This document shows positions 44,488 to 56,262 of a DNA stretch of 64,000 nt, piece after piece. The stretch covers positions 24,058,001 through 24,122,000 of the forward strand of contig OX485803.1 of NCBI GenBank assembly GCA_950295325.1. Reading direction: 5' to 3'. Numbering within the stretch: the first letter of the stretch is position 1; every line of letters begins with the position of its first letter. Made by a program: the position numbers and the translations under genes. The notes under the pieces were generated by a model that saw only the letters and a program-made list of their open reading frames with translations, was not told the DNA's origin and did not search any database. Origin of the DNA: Polytrichum commune (Eukaryota; Streptophyta; Polytrichopsida; Polytrichales; Polytrichaceae).

Positions 44488-46767
44488 TGTGAGGCCAAAC
44501 CCCCCACCCTTAAGCGTCCGTAGTCCGAGTAGTGGGTTTGGGCTCACATTCCTCCGCGGTATTGGATTTGGACTTGGATGAGTCCATAGTGCAAGGTTCA
44601 CCCTTCAAGTGGTCTTGGATTTAACTGGAATTTCACTTTTAACAACTCAATGTACGATTTCAATACGTATGTGGAGAATGCACAAGTTAACTATGTTATT
44701 TTAACCTCCTTATGCTCGGGTGCTATTTTGTCTTTGTTTGCTTCTAACGTCCATCCGGCCGCTTTAGCTACACAAGCCCTTAAGGATATCCCTCTCCTAA
44801 ATGGAGTCCGTGCCGTTGACTCTATACTACCACTTGAACTATCACTTGTGTATTCCGTATCGCTACTATAAGAGGTCTCACTTGGTGTCTCCATACCGTA
44901 CATAAGCCTTTAAGTATTAAGAAATACTTATGTGACTTATGTCAATCTCTCCCTCGCACCTTTGGTCTTTGCTTCCTTTGTCTTGCCATCGCGAGAGTGC
45001 TCCACATTCTCCATTAATTTGTGCACGTGGTTTATTTTTAAAGAGATGATGCAAGTGTTAAAAAAAACACTATTCTCTATAGTCAATCTCAAATACATTT
45101 ACTTGTGAAAGCCACCATAACACTAACTAGCATAATGTAACTAACTACTTGTCTATGAGCTAATTAGGTAGGCTATCTACTAAGCTCCTTCATGAACCCA
45201 TCTCTTTACTTTCTAATTACATAAACCTAGCTCCTTCATAAACCCAGCTCCTTCATAAACCCAGCTTCTTAGCTTCTAACTAAACAAACCCAGCTCCTTC
45301 ATAAACCCAGCTCCTTCATGAACCCAGCTCCTTAGCTTCTAACTAAACAAACCCAGGTCCTTCATAAACCCAGCTCTTTACTTTCTAACTAAACAAACCC
45401 AGCTCCTTCATGAACCCAGCTCCTTAGCTTCTAACTAAACAAACCCAGGTCCTTCATAAACCCAGCTCTTTACTTTCTAACTAAACAAACCCAGCTCCTT
45501 CATAAACCCAGCTCCTTAGCTGCGGCTACTTCTAACTAAGTTTCTCCACCCTCAACCACAAAAACCAGAAAATGAATCAAAGAGAGCTTCTCCAAGGCCT
45601 CCCCCTAATTCACCTACCTAATTCCACTAATCCCACTAAGTCCCCTACCTAATTCCACAATTTTTCCCGAGCTCTAAGAGCTCAACTTCCTAGAGAAGAG
45701 AGGGAGAGAGAGAATTTCCTAACTTCACTAAGACTAACTAATCCACACAAGTATATTTTTGCACTCATCACAACATCAAGTGCTCAACTCTTAAACATGG
45801 AACTTGCAACCACGTGTATTCAAAACATGAACTTTAAGTACCACAAATTGGAATCATGAATTAACTTTAAAATCCTTCACGTCAACACTAATTCTACCAA
45901 GAGGTCAAGCCCTCTTCAAGGCTAACAAGCCTTGGCTCTCAAACTAAAAACTAAGCACACACATGTGCTCCAATATGGCTTCCCACACCCACACTTATAA
46001 CTCGTGGGGTGCCTTGGAGCACAAAGGAAAGAGAGGATGAGTGAGGGAAGAATGAGGGATTATATAGTAAGCTTGAGGGGGTGAGCACCCTCAAGGCTCA
46101 CGATAAGCCCTTGAGATTTCCTCCTACTTAGTAGGCGCCAATCCTATCTTCTAAGTCTTCCTCCCTCAAATGATCAACAAGGATCCTAATTCGAACATTT
46201 AACTAGCCTTGGCTTTCTACCTACCACACTTTACCAAACTTGGGATGCTTCAACCCAAACTTAGCCTCCTTCGCTTTCCGCCGCCATAACTTTCTCCCCT
46301 TACTTTCCCAAATCGTCGCTCACCACTTAATTCAAACCACGATGCTTAACTCGTGATTTGATTGGTGCTTTGAGAATTTGCTTATCCTCCACCTTGCATT
46401 CTTCCTTGGGCCTTCCCCATTAAGTGGCCATGATGAGGTGGTCCACTTGTGCGCTCCATGTGATCCTCCATTCATCCCAATTCGAATGCACTTGCCTCTT
46501 GAGTCACTTTGGTTGTCTCCATCCATTTGTACTAGCCTACTCACTAACTACTCAATCCAAGTTCTCCTTACCTATCCTCATTCACTCAAATCCTTCCGAA
46601 GGTAAAAACACAATAACAACTCACATCCTAGCCTCTTACAACATGGTACTTCTAAGACTAACATTTCACTCTTTTTATATTTTTGTGAAGTAACATGCTA
46701 CTTCAAAGTGCATCAACTAACGTTTCAAGGGTCTAAGACTAAATGTGGGCACCCTTTTGGGCTCACA
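44488..46767 (-). repeat. LTR (3' LTR with respect to gag-pol)
   Basis: Plus-strand reading starts TGTGAGGCC and ends GGGCTCACA. It contains a tandem array on CCCAGCTCCTTCATAAA at about 45175-45530 and the small-frame halves described at 24711. Two related solo LTRs occur at 2452 and 23256. Confidence 0.93.
45175..45530 (+). repeat. Tandem repeats on CCCAGCTCCTTC inside the LTR (also 54665-55020)
   Basis: Units of about 16 bp (AAACCCAGCTCCTTCAT) are grouped into longer units that include TTAGCTTCTAACTAAAC and TTTACTTTCTAACTAAAC. The array occupies the place where the solo LTR at 23256 has its 35-bp array. Confidence 0.85.
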
Positions 46768-46828
46768 TAATTGGCGACCATCGGGGGATGAATCCAAACA
46801 TCTCTTGCTCCAAGGGTAAGTTGCCTAG

Positions 46829-49800
46829 TCAAGCTCGGTACTCCTTACATCTACTTCCCGATGTACGGGTAGGAAAGAGCTCACCATTCAACGTTTCCAA
46901 TTGAATTGAATTATTAGGAAAGACCTCATAGACAAGGTAAGGTCCTAACCATACCGCATTGAATTTCGCCGGAAATTCAAGCTTTCGTGCGTCTTGGATC
47001 ATGACCATCATTCCCGGTGTTAGGGCCCTTCTCTTATGTCGTTTGTCGAAAGTAATCTTTCTCCTTCTTTGGATTGCCTCAATATGTTGAGCCGCCATTC
47101 TCCTCCCTTCGTCAAGTGCTTTCAAATCGGTTAGTCGATTTCGTAAGGATTGACTTTCGGTAAGTCTCGTACTCACGGCCACCCTAAGTGACTCGACTTC
47201 ATATTCGATTGGTAGTGTCGCTTCAAGACCATAGACTAAGGAAAATGGTGTAGCACGCGTAGTTACCTTATAGGTTGTACGGTATGCCCAAAGTGCCGCC
47301 GTTAGTTTCGTATCCCAATCCCGCTTCGAGTCTATAACCGTCTTGCGTAGTATACTCACCAAAATTCCGTTAAACCTTTCCGTTTGTCCATTGGTTTGTG
47401 GGTGGTAGGGAGTAGTCTTCCGGTGATCAATTTCAAATTTCTCTGTCATCTCTCGAATCAAGTCATTCAAAAAGTGAGTACCCCTATCGCTTACTAGGAT
47501 CTTCGGCACCCCGAACCGCGAAATTATGTTTTCGTACATAAATGTTGCCGCGTGTTCCGCCGTGTCGGTCTTCACCGCTTTGGCTTCCGCCCACTTGGTG
47601 AGGTACTCGGTTGCCACCACAATATATTTCATTCCTTTTGAAGATTGGGGATGGACCTCACCCACATAGTCGATGCCCCATTTTTCGAAAGGAATTAAGG
47701 GTAATGATACATGTAAAGGCATCTCCATTCTAAGGTCGTCTCGGGCATACCGTTGGCAAGCGTCGCATTTCCTTACATAGTCATGGGCGTCCTTAAATAG
47801 TGTAGGCCAAAAGTAGCCCGCTCTAAGTATTTTTTGCCCGGTGAGTTGACCCGAGAAGTGACCGCCGCAAGCGCTATCGTGGCAAGCGATTAAAATCGCT
47901 TCAACCTCCGTTTTTGACACGCATCGTCGTAAAATACCATCGGACCCCCTTCTAAACAACCTATGGCCCACTACAACAAATTGCCTACTATTTACCCTCA
48001 CCTTCCTTCTCTCTTCTTTTGTCCACTCTTTGGGCAACTTGTGGGTTGTTAGAAATTCCACTATGCCCGCATACCACTCCGGTGTAGAAGTGACCACAAA
48101 GAGGCTATCATCTACTAACATATCATTTACCGGATTTTTTCCTATCTCCTCCGACAACCTAGACAAGTGGTCCGCTTGTAAATGCATACGACCCGGTTTA
48201 TATTCCACCGTGTAGTCGAATTCTTCTAATAACAAAACCCACCTAGCTAACCTACCACTTAACTCCGCCTTGTTAATTAGATACTTGATAGCCATGTGGT
48301 CAACAAAAAATACAACCGGGTTGCACATGAGGTAATGCCTAAACTTTTTAACGGAAAACACCATGGCTAGGCACTCCCTCTCCGTTGTAGAGTAGTTTCT
48401 TTCGGCGGGGGTCAATTGCTTACTCGCATAAGCTATGGGTTGATCCTTCTCTTTTTCTCCCGTTGCTTGACAAAGCGCACTCCCTATTGCCACATTACTA
48501 GCATCACAATAGACATGAAAAGGTTTACCCCAATTGGGTGGTATCAACACCGGATAGGTGCTCAACCTATCCCGCAATTCCTCAAAGGCTTTTTGACAAG
48601 CATCCGTCCACTCGAATTTGACATCCTTTTTGAGCAAATGGGTAATGGGCACCGCTATCTTTGAAAAATTAGGAATAAGTTCCCGGTACCATCCCACATG
48701 TCCTAACAACTTAGAGATCCCCTTGGAATTGGTTGGAGTTGCCAAGTCGCTTATGGCCGCAATCTTATCCGGATCGGGTTCTCTACCTTTCTCACTAACG
48801 ACATAACCCAACAACACTCCCTTATTCACTCCCAAAAATGTCTTATCCGGGTTCAATGCTAACCTCATCTTCCTACACCTAACCAATGCCTCCCTAACAC
48901 AATGTAGGTGATCATCCACATTACTTTGTGTGCTAAAATCGTCCACAAAGACGGTCATGGATTTGAACAACAAGTCGGTGAAGATATACATTACTAATCG
49001 TTGGAAAGTAGCCGGGGCATTACATAACCCAAATGGCATTACTACCCACACAAAAGTACCCCAAGGTGTAGTAAAAGCCGTTTTATGGATATCTTGGAGG
49101 GCTATGGAAATTTGATTATAACCCGCATACCCATCCATAAAGGTATATCGCGAATGACCTCCAACCTCCTCAAGCAACAAGGTGATAAAAGGTAAGGGGA
49201 AGTGATCCTTTTGTGTGCACGAATTCAATTTCCTATAGTCGACACAAACCCTTAATTTCCCATTTTTTTTCTTTACTAAGACCATAGGAGAAACCCAATC
49301 CGTGATTTCCACCGGCTTGATAAACCCGGCCTTCAATAACCTTTCCAATTCCGCTTTCACCAACAATTGCAATTGAGGATTCATCCTCCTCTCCTTTTGT
49401 CTAATTGGCCTCGCCCCCGGAATTAAAGGAATCCGGTGCTCTACCATTTCCCTAGGAATTCCCTTAAGCTCATCGTAGGACCATGCAAAAGTATCACTAA
49501 ACTCATCCACCAAATTGCTATACTCCCTAACCTCTTTCTCCCCCAATTTGGAGCCCATCTTCATTTGTCGGGTTTTTCCATTCTTTAATTTCACATCCAC
49601 GTACCGCCAATCCGCTTCCGACACATGTGCTTGTTCCTCTTTGTTCCGATACCAATCGGAAGGCACATTGGGGTAATCTTTCACATCTTGACCTACAACT
49701 ATCCCCGTAGACGTGGTCTTGAAATGTAAAGGCTCCTCCAATTTCGATGACTCAATAATCACATCCTCCTCTTGAGTCCCATCTACATGAATTAAACTAA

Positions 49801-52800
49801 CCTCACCCTCTTCCACGTCATCTACCCAAGGTGTTAACCCACCGCTAACCCACTCTTCCTCGGTGAGCACCTCACATGGCTCCAACAATGAGCCCTCTCC
49901 TAAACTAACACTAGGAAATTCACTCCCTAAGCCTACTTGGTGAAATGTAACCATTACATCAACCTCGGACTCGGGGTACTCCCTTAGCCATTGGGCATAA
50001 TCCCCATTATCCCCATAATTGTAAAAATTAGGACCTAGACTTCCCGAGCCCGAATCTATAACAACCCTTTGACCTTCGGGATGGACGACTCCCACCAATG
50101 CCTTGCCAATCTCATTCTCGTTTAAGTCATCAATTTCCTTCTCCAATGGCAAATACATCTCCTTCTTCATCCATCCTTCTAATGAACCAATGGACACTAT
50201 GACCCTATTACCCTCCGGACCATAAGTGATGGATGGTTTAGGTCCACCCCAATTGACCATAGCATTCGCCATCCGCAACCAAGGCCTACCTAGCAAAATG
50301 GGGAAGGTGTCCTTGTTGGAGTGCATTTTAATGACATGGAAGGTGACCAAGTACTCCTCACCTCCCGTAGTCATTCTACAATCCTTGATCATCCCCAAAG
50401 GCGTAGTCGAACTTTGATTTGCCATATTTATGACCAAAGGTGAAGGCCCCGTGAGTCCAAGTCCCAATTTTTTCATAGTATCCTCCGGTAGTATATTTAG
50501 ACTACTCCCTCCGTCGACTAGCACATTAGGAACCACCTTATCTACTATAACAACTTCTATTTCTATAGCTTTCACGTCTCTTCCACCTTGTGATTGGATC
50601 CTAGCGGCTATTTTAGCTTTCACCTTCCTCATCCTCTTGTGTACCGGCATTCCCTCCTTTAATGTTTTCCTTGCCGTGGGTGAAATTTCCAATAGTTGGC
50701 CGAAAGTAATATCCGCCTTGAGTGTACTAAGGTCCGCCCACAAGTCGTACCCGGTAGATCTTTCCACCTTAGAATTACCCACTACGTCGAATTCGTCTAC
50801 GGGAACCCCCGGTCCTTCCCATTCACCCACATCGCTATTATCCAAGTCATGTACCGCATTAGTCCTCTCCCTATCTTGTAAAATTATATTTTCCCTCTCC
50901 ACATCCTTAGTAGCTCTTCTAGCTACCCTATCCAACTCGGAGAGATTAATCTCTTCATCCGAAGAGTAATTTCCTTGCTCTCCTATTCCTACCTCCAACG
51001 GGGCATCCCCTCTCCTAGCCCTAGTAGTTACCGCTAGTGCAGGTGCTTCTTCAACCACACCCTTACCCTTCACTAACTCATATGTAATAGCATTGGTGTG
51101 AGGAGGCCATTGACTTTGCTCCTCTCCAATTCTCGTTGGGAGAGGAAGCATGTCATCACATGTGGCCTCCAACACTCCATCCATGAACCTAACATCTTGG
51201 GAGTTAGATGGTCCCGGATCCGTTGGAGGCGCTTGTCTCCCGTTACTACCATTAGGTGGAACTCCTTGTCTATTTTGTATTGGAATGTAACCGGTTGTAG
51301 TTTGCAAGCCCGCCGGTGGATGAAAAGTTTGCCTAGCATTACTATGGTCATAGTATAAGTTAGGTGGCCTAAGTTCATTGGCCGGTACTCCTTGTGGCCT
51401 AGCACCTCGCATATTATCCCTTGCTTGTTGTTGTGGATTAGCCACCGGGTAAGGGACATTAATTATTTTGTCCGGTTGGCGACACGTATCCGAGGGATGA
51501 CTTCCTCCACAATTGCTACAATTAAACTCTTGACCTTCGGACCAACATTGTCCTTGAGCGTGCCACCTTCCACAAAAGGGATGAAATTCCTTCTTCTCTA
51601 AATTTTGGCCACCTTGCCCTCTAGGTTGTGGTCCTCTATTGCTTCCATTTCCATAGTGAGGTGGCGCTTGACCTCGTTGATTTTGTTGAGGTGGGTTACC
51701 GTTTCCTCTTTGGTCACGGTTTTGTCCACTTCTACAAAATTGACGCGTGTGGCCCGGTTGGCCACATTGGACACACCATAATCCGGAAGAATGCCTACCC
51801 GACTCAACCGGGGGTGGAGGCCCCGGTTGTTGACTCCGGATCATTAATGACATTTGATCCGTGAGGCTTTGCATTTGTTTTATCATAGCCTCTTGGAATC
51901 CTAGTTGGCTAGCACCTAGTCTTCTCTCAACCTCCTCCAAGTGTGGATCCGTTCTAGGGGCCGGTAGTGCCAAAAGAGGTGCCGGTTCCCTAACCGCTAA
52001 AGGTCGGGGACCGGTGTCCACAATGGCATATGGAATTTGGTTCTCATACTTAGCGGGTTCTACCGCTACCACCCTAGGGCGTATGGGGATGAATTGTGGG
52101 ATCAATTCATCCTCCCTTCTCCATAGCCTTTCGTGATCTTTATCCAAGTTTTCAATATCTCTAGCCGCACGCTTGGCATCCGCCAAGGTCAAGGGATTCC
52201 TTTCTAGAACACCCCTAATAGTTCCGGACTTAAAAAACCCTTGAATGAAAAATTGCTTTAGCGTGTCGTCGTTGAGCATGGTACCCACAAATCTAGTGCA
52301 CACTAAATCAAACCTCCTAATGTAAGCCGAAATTTCTTCCTCCCTTCCTTGCTTCAATGACGACAATGCCCTTAATGCGGTACTTTGACCCACTTCCGGC
52401 CTAAATTCGTTAAGAAACTCCCTTTGTAATTGTTCCCATCCCCTAAAATGTCCCTCGGCATGATCCCGATACCATTCATAGGCTTCCCCCTCTAGAGTGG
52501 TAGGAAACCACACTAACCAATAACCCGGGTCGGTTATGAGGAAGCTAGCCAACCGTTCGATATACCGTTCCATGTGCCGAGAGGGGTCCTCATCCTTGGT
52601 CCCATAAAATTTAGGGAGATGAGATGGCATATCCATCGCCGCTAAATTTTGTGGAACCACAATTGGTAGGCCTCTTGGCCTAACCAATGGGTCTATTGGA
52701 GGTATAGGAGGTATGGGCGGAATTGGGGGTATGGGTGGTGGATCCATCCCCCGTTCCTCGGCCATGGTGACCGGTGAACTATTCAACAATCCCCTATCAA

Positions 52801-53068
52801 CTTCTACCGGGAATTCTTCTCTAAGTGTGTAATTTTCCGAAGAAGTTTCACCACTCAATTTGGAGGGAGTGATCTCCTCTTCAAGTTGAGCTCCAAGTTC
52901 TAAGGTGTCTAGAATTGACCTAGTCCTAGGTTCGACGTTCAAACAACTCTCTATTCTAACATTATCTTGTTCTAATCTATCACTGATTTTAGAGGACCGC
53001 CTCTTTCGAGTAGATTTCTCTAGTCCTACTATCAAACTTGGTTTTTGTGAGCGAGTCCTACCTTGCAT
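46829..53068 (-). CDS. Gag-Pol polyprotein of the Ty3/Gypsy retrotransposon (2079 aa)
   Basis: One open frame holds all functions. A proline-rich stretch is near residue 115, Gag at about 140-330, and a CCHC zinc knuckle (CVQCGQPGHTRQFC) near 432-445, with a second knuckle-like pattern (CSNCGGSHPSDTC) about 85 residues on. An aspartic protease motif (VLVDGGSSLNIL) is near 846. Reverse transcriptase follows, with the active site as VFVDDF near 1373 in place of the commoner Y(I/V)DD. RNase H (YCDAS) is near 1519. The integrase has a zinc-binding region (CDACQR) and catalytic D, D, E in GIDYVG, VSDRGTH and GQTERFN (about 1798-1895). No separate envelope frame and no chromodomain are seen. All catalytic acids are present, so it may be active. 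It is expressed as a Gag-Pol fusion, with no frameshift between the two. Confidence 0.95.
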   Translation of the reverse strand: MQGRTRSQKPSLIVGLEKSTRKRRSSKISDRLEQDNVRIESCLNVEPRTRSILDTLELGAQLEEEITPSKLSGETSSENYTLREEFPVEVDRGLLNSSPVTMAEERGMDPPPIPPIPPIPPIPPIDPLVRPRGLPIVVPQNLAAMDMPSHLPKFYGTKDEDPSRHMERYIERLASFLITDPGYWLVWFPTTLEGEAYEWYRDHAEGHFRGWEQLQREFLNEFRPEVGQSTALRALSSLKQGREEEISAYIRRFDLVCTRFVGTMLNDDTLKQFFIQGFFKSGTIRGVLERNPLTLADAKRAARDIENLDKDHERLWRREDELIPQFIPIRPRVVAVEPAKYENQIPYAIVDTGPRPLAVREPAPLLALPAPRTDPHLEEVERRLGASQLGFQEAMIKQMQSLTDQMSLMIRSQQPGPPPPVESGRHSSGLWCVQCGQPGHTRQFCRSGQNRDQRGNGNPPQQNQRGQAPPHYGNGSNRGPQPRGQGGQNLEKKEFHPFCGRWHAQGQCWSEGQEFNCSNCGGSHPSDTCRQPDKIINVPYPVANPQQQARDNMRGARPQGVPANELRPPNLYYDHSNARQTFHPPAGLQTTTGYIPIQNRQGVPPNGSNGRQAPPTDPGPSNSQDVRFMDGVLEATCDDMLPLPTRIGEEQSQWPPHTNAITYELVKGKGVVEEAPALAVTTRARRGDAPLEVGIGEQGNYSSDEEINLSELDRVARRATKDVERENIILQDRERTNAVHDLDNSDVGEWEGPGVPVDEFDVVGNSKVERSTGYDLWADLSTLKADITFGQLLEISPTARKTLKEGMPVHKRMRKVKAKIAARIQSQGGRDVKAIEIEVVIVDKVVPNVLVDGGSSLNILPEDTMKKLGLGLTGPSPLVINMANQSSTTPLGMIKDCRMTTGGEEYLVTFHVIKMHSNKDTFPILLGRPWLRMANAMVNWGGPKPSITYGPEGNRVIVSIGSLEGWMKKEMYLPLEKEIDDLNENEIGKALVGVVHPEGQRVVIDSGSGSLGPNFYNYGDNGDYAQWLREYPESEVDVMVTFHQVGLGSEFPSVSLGEGSLLEPCEVLTEEEWVSGGLTPWVDDVEEGEVSLIHVDGTQEEDVIIESSKLEEPLHFKTTSTGIVVGQDVKDYPNVPSDWYRNKEEQAHVSEADWRYVDVKLKNGKTRQMKMGSKLGEKEVREYSNLVDEFSDTFAWSYDELKGIPREMVEHRIPLIPGARPIRQKERRMNPQLQLLVKAELERLLKAGFIKPVEITDWVSPMVLVKKKNGKLRVCVDYRKLNSCTQKDHFPLPFITLLLEEVGGHSRYTFMDGYAGYNQISIALQDIHKTAFTTPWGTFVWVVMPFGLCNAPATFQRLVMYIFTDLLFKSMTVFVDDFSTQSNVDDHLHCVREALVRCRKMRLALNPDKTFLGVNKGVLLGYVVSEKGREPDPDKIAAISDLATPTNSKGISKLLGHVGWYRELIPNFSKIAVPITHLLKKDVKFEWTDACQKAFEELRDRLSTYPVLIPPNWGKPFHVYCDASNVAIGSALCQATGEKEKDQPIAYASKQLTPAERNYSTTERECLAMVFSVKKFRHYLMCNPVVFFVDHMAIKYLINKAELSGRLARWVLLLEEFDYTVEYKPGRMHLQADHLSRLSEEIGKNPVNDMLVDDSLFVVTSTPEWYAGIVEFLTTHKLPKEWTKEERRKVRVNSRQFVVVGHRLFRRGSDGILRRCVSKTEVEAILIACHDSACGGHFSGQLTGQKILRAGYFWPTLFKDAHDYVRKCDACQRYARDDLRMEMPLHVSLPLIPFEKWGIDYVGEVHPQSSKGMKYIVVATEYLTKWAEAKAVKTDTAEHAATFMYENIISRFGVPKILVSDRGTHFLNDLIREMTEKFEIDHRKTTPYHPQTNGQTERFNGILVSILRKTVIDSKRDWDTKLTAALWAYRTTYKVTTRATPFSLVYGLEATLPIEYEVESLRVAVSTRLTESQSLRNRLTDLKALDEGRRMAAQHIEAIQRRRKITFDKRHKRRALTPGMMVMIQDARKLEFPAKFNAVWLGPYLVYEVFPNNSIQLETLNGELFPTRTSGSRCKEYRA

Positions 53069-53956
53069 TCCATAAGAATCGATCGACCCTCACTTGACCA
53101 CACATAATCCTAGCAATTCCCCTCTTAATATTTTCACTTGTCTTGGTGTGGTTATAATTTTTTTAGGAGGTGAGGAAAAGAACCTGCAAGCCCACTTAGG
53201 TGAAAGAATCCCAATAGGGGATAGGCATGTTCATGTTAATTTTTTGGTTAAGTCGGAGCATCACCTCCGCACCTTCCCGCAAATTAACACTCACCACAAT
53301 ACCGATTGTGAGGGGGTGACCTTCCGAGTAGATTATGTTAAAAGTCGAGGCTTCACCCTTCAACTTCTCACACCATCCACAATTCGGGAATTACCCTCTA
53401 CAACGGATAACAACAATCACGAGTACAAAAGGCATTCCTTAATTAGTTAATGAGTTCACTTTGAAGAAATAAACATACCTTGAGCAATCGCATCCCCCTG
53501 TGAGTTAGCACTCCCCTCAATCGTGACTCAATGTAACAACACCATAAACTTTGTGAAATATTAATTTAATCTAGAGCATGAAATGACAACTCCCAAAACT
53601 TTGAGACTCACCCCGAGGTGAGTGTCAAAGTTCAATGTCCTAAGGTGAATTTACCCTCTAATGTTTTAATGAGCTACTCGGTTATAGGTTCATTTTAAGT
53701 TCTTAGCAAATCCCCAAAAAGGTTGAGGACGTACCTTCGCCGCGCTCCTTCCTCAAAAATGAATTTGCGTAATTGACAATGCAATTCATTCCAAGGAATA
53801 GTTGAAATACAATGAATTCAAATGTAACCCACAGAGAGAATACTTACCGAGTTTCGGGTGCTCCTTCCCTTCTCTCAAGTTTGTGTCTCCAATTTTTCCT
53901 AGTTGCCTCCAAGTCTCCTAGTCGCCTCCAAGTCTTGTAACTACCTTCCGCTTCGC
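53069..53956 (-). other. Leader between the primer site and gag-pol
   Basis: About 0.9 kb of untranslated leader in the sense of gag-pol. The plus-strand frame at 53094-53450 has no recognisable content. Retrotransposon leaders of this size commonly carry packaging signals, but none can be pointed to. Confidence 0.5.
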
Positions 53957-53977
53957 TCCCGGCGGACGCACCAATTA
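53957..53977 (-). promoter_or_regulatory. Candidate primer-binding site next to the 5' LTR
   Basis: Reading the minus strand inward from the 5' LTR gives TAA then TTGGTGCGTCCGCCGGGAG. TGG followed by a GC-rich stretch is expected of a tRNA primer site. The tRNA is not assigned. Confidence 0.5.
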
Positions 53978-56257
53978 TGTGAGGCCAAACCCCCCACCCT
54001 TAAGCGTCCGTAGTCCGAGTAGTGGGTTTGGGCTCACATTCCTCCGCGGTATTGGATTTGGACTTGGATGAGTCCATAGTGCAAGGTTCACCCTTCAAGT
54101 GGTCTTGGATTTAACTGGAATTTCACTTTTAACAACTCAATGTACGATTTCAATACGTATGTGGAGAATGCACAAGTTAACTATGTTATTTTAACCTCCT
54201 TATGCTCGGGTGCTATTTTGTCTTTGTTTGCTTCTAACGTCCATCCGGCCGCTTTAGCTACACAAGCCCTTAAGGATATCCCTCTCCTAAATGGAGTCCG
54301 TGCCGTTGACTCTATACTACCACTTGAACTATCACTTGTGTATTCCGTATCGCTACTATAAGAGGTCTCACTTGGTGTCTCCATACCGTACATAAGCCTT
54401 TAAGTATTAAGAAATACTTATGTGACTTATGTCAATCTCTCCCTCGCACCTTTGGTCTTTGCTTCCTTTGTCTTGCCATCGCGAGAGTGCTCCACATTCT
54501 CCATTAATTTGTGCACGTGGTTTATTTTTAAAGAGATGATGCAAGTGTTAAAAAAAACACTATTCTCTATAGTCAATCTCAAATACATTTACTTGTGAAA
54601 GCCACCATAACACTAACTAGCATAATGTAACTAACTACTTGTCTATGAGCTAATTAGGTAGGCTATCTACTAAGCTCCTTCATGAACCCATCTCTTTACT
54701 TTCTAATTACATAAACCTAGCTCCTTCATAAACCCAGCTCCTTCATAAACCCAGCTTCTTAGCTTCTAACTAAACAAACCCAGCTCCTTCATAAACCCAG
54801 CTCCTTCATGAACCCAGCTCCTTAGCTTCTAACTAAACAAACCCAGGTCCTTCATAAACCCAGCTCTTTACTTTCTAACTAAACAAACCCAGCTCCTTCA
54901 TGAACCCAGCTCCTTAGCTTCTAACTAAACAAACCCAGGTCCTTCATAAACCCAGCTCTTTACTTTCTAACTAAACAAACCCAGCTCCTTCATAAACCCA
55001 GCTCCTTAGCTGCGGCTACTTCTAACTAAGTTTCTCCACCCTCAACCACAAAAACCAGAAAATGAACAAAAGAGAGCTTCTCCAAGGCCTCCCCCTAATT
55101 CACCTACCTAATTCCACTAATCCCACTAAGTCCCCTACCTAATTCCACAATTTTTCCCGAGCTCTAAGAGCTCAACTTCCTAGAGAAGAGAGGGAGAGAG
55201 AGAATTTCCTAACTTCACTAAGACTAACTAATCCACACAAGTATATTTTTGCACTCATCACAACATCAAGTGCTCAACTCTTAAACATGGAACTTGCAAC
55301 CACGTGTATTCAAAACATGAACTTTAAGTACCACAAATTGGAATCATGAATTAACTTTAAAATCCTTCACGTCAACACTAATTCTACCAAGAGGTCAAGC
55401 CCTCTTCAAGGCTAACAAGCCTTGGCTCTCAAACTAAAAACTAAGCACACACATGTGCTCCAATATGGCTTCCCACACCCACACTTATAACTCGTGGGGT
55501 GCCTTGGAGCACAAAGGAAAGAGAGGATGAGTGAGGGAAGAATGAGGGATTATATAGTAAGCTTGAGGGGGTGAGCACCCTCAAGGCTCACGATAAGCCC
55601 TTGAGATTTCCTCCTACTTAGTAGGCGCCAATCCTATCTTCTAAGTCTTCCTCCCTCAAATGATCAACAAGGATCCTAATTCGAACATTTAACTAGCCTT
55701 GGCTTTCTACCTACCACACTTTACCAAACTTGGGATGCTTCAACCCAAACTTAGCCTCCTTCGCTTTCCGCCGCCATAACTTTCTCCCCTTACTTTCCCA
55801 AATCGTCGCTCACCACTTAATTCAAACCACGATGCTTAACTCGTGATTTGATTGGTGCTTTGAGAATTTGCTTATCCTCCACCTTGCATTCTTCCTTGGG
55901 CCTTCCCCATTAAGTGGCCATGATGAGGTGGTCCACTTGTGCGCTCCATGTGATCCTCCATTCATCCCAATTCGAATGCACTTGCCTCTTGAGTCACTTT
56001 GGTTGTCTCCATCCATTTGTACTAGCCTACTCACTAACTACTCAATCCAAGTTCTCCTTACCTATCCTCATTCACTCAAATCCTTCCGAAGGTAAAAACA
56101 CAATAACAACTCACATCCTAGCCTCTTACAACATGGTACTTCTAAGACTAACATTTCACTCTTTTTATATTTTTGTGAAGTAACATGCTACTTCAAAGTG
56201 CATCAACTAACGTTTCAAGGGTCTAAGACTAAATGTGGGCACCCTTTTGGGCTCACA
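53978..56257 (-). repeat. LTR (5' LTR with respect to gag-pol)
   Basis: Identical to the copy at 44488-46767 except for two adjacent bases. Transcription of gag-pol would start in this copy on the minus strand. It also repeats the small frames at 54181-54393 and about 54504 (minus). Confidence 0.93.
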
Positions 56258-56262
56258 TCAAC

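Larger units (their letters stand above)
44488..56257 (-). mobile_element. Intact Ty3/Gypsy LTR retrotransposon, 11.77 kb
   Basis: Two 2280-bp LTRs (44488-46767 and 53978-56257) bound an internal region whose only long frame is a complete gag-pol on the minus strand. TCAAC flanks the element (44483-44487, 56258-56262), and excising it restores the repeat-unit sequence also found uninterrupted near 57840. The LTRs differ, as far as I can see, only at two adjacent bases (near 45576: TC versus CA), indicating a very recent insertion. Pol order is protease, reverse transcriptase, RNase H, integrase, the Ty3/Gypsy order, with no chromodomain. This fits the Tat/Athila-like non-chromovirus group. 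It is younger than the tandem units it sits in. Confidence 0.95.

Noticed and set aside
50430-50969. A 179-codon plus-strand frame opposite gag-pol
   Set aside because: It is a shadow of the minus-strand polyprotein; low-complexity Ser/Thr/Leu content and no motif.
46829-53068. Chromodomain or envelope gene in the retrotransposon
   Set aside because: The C-terminus after integrase has no chromodomain pattern, and no separate frame lies between pol and the 3' LTR.
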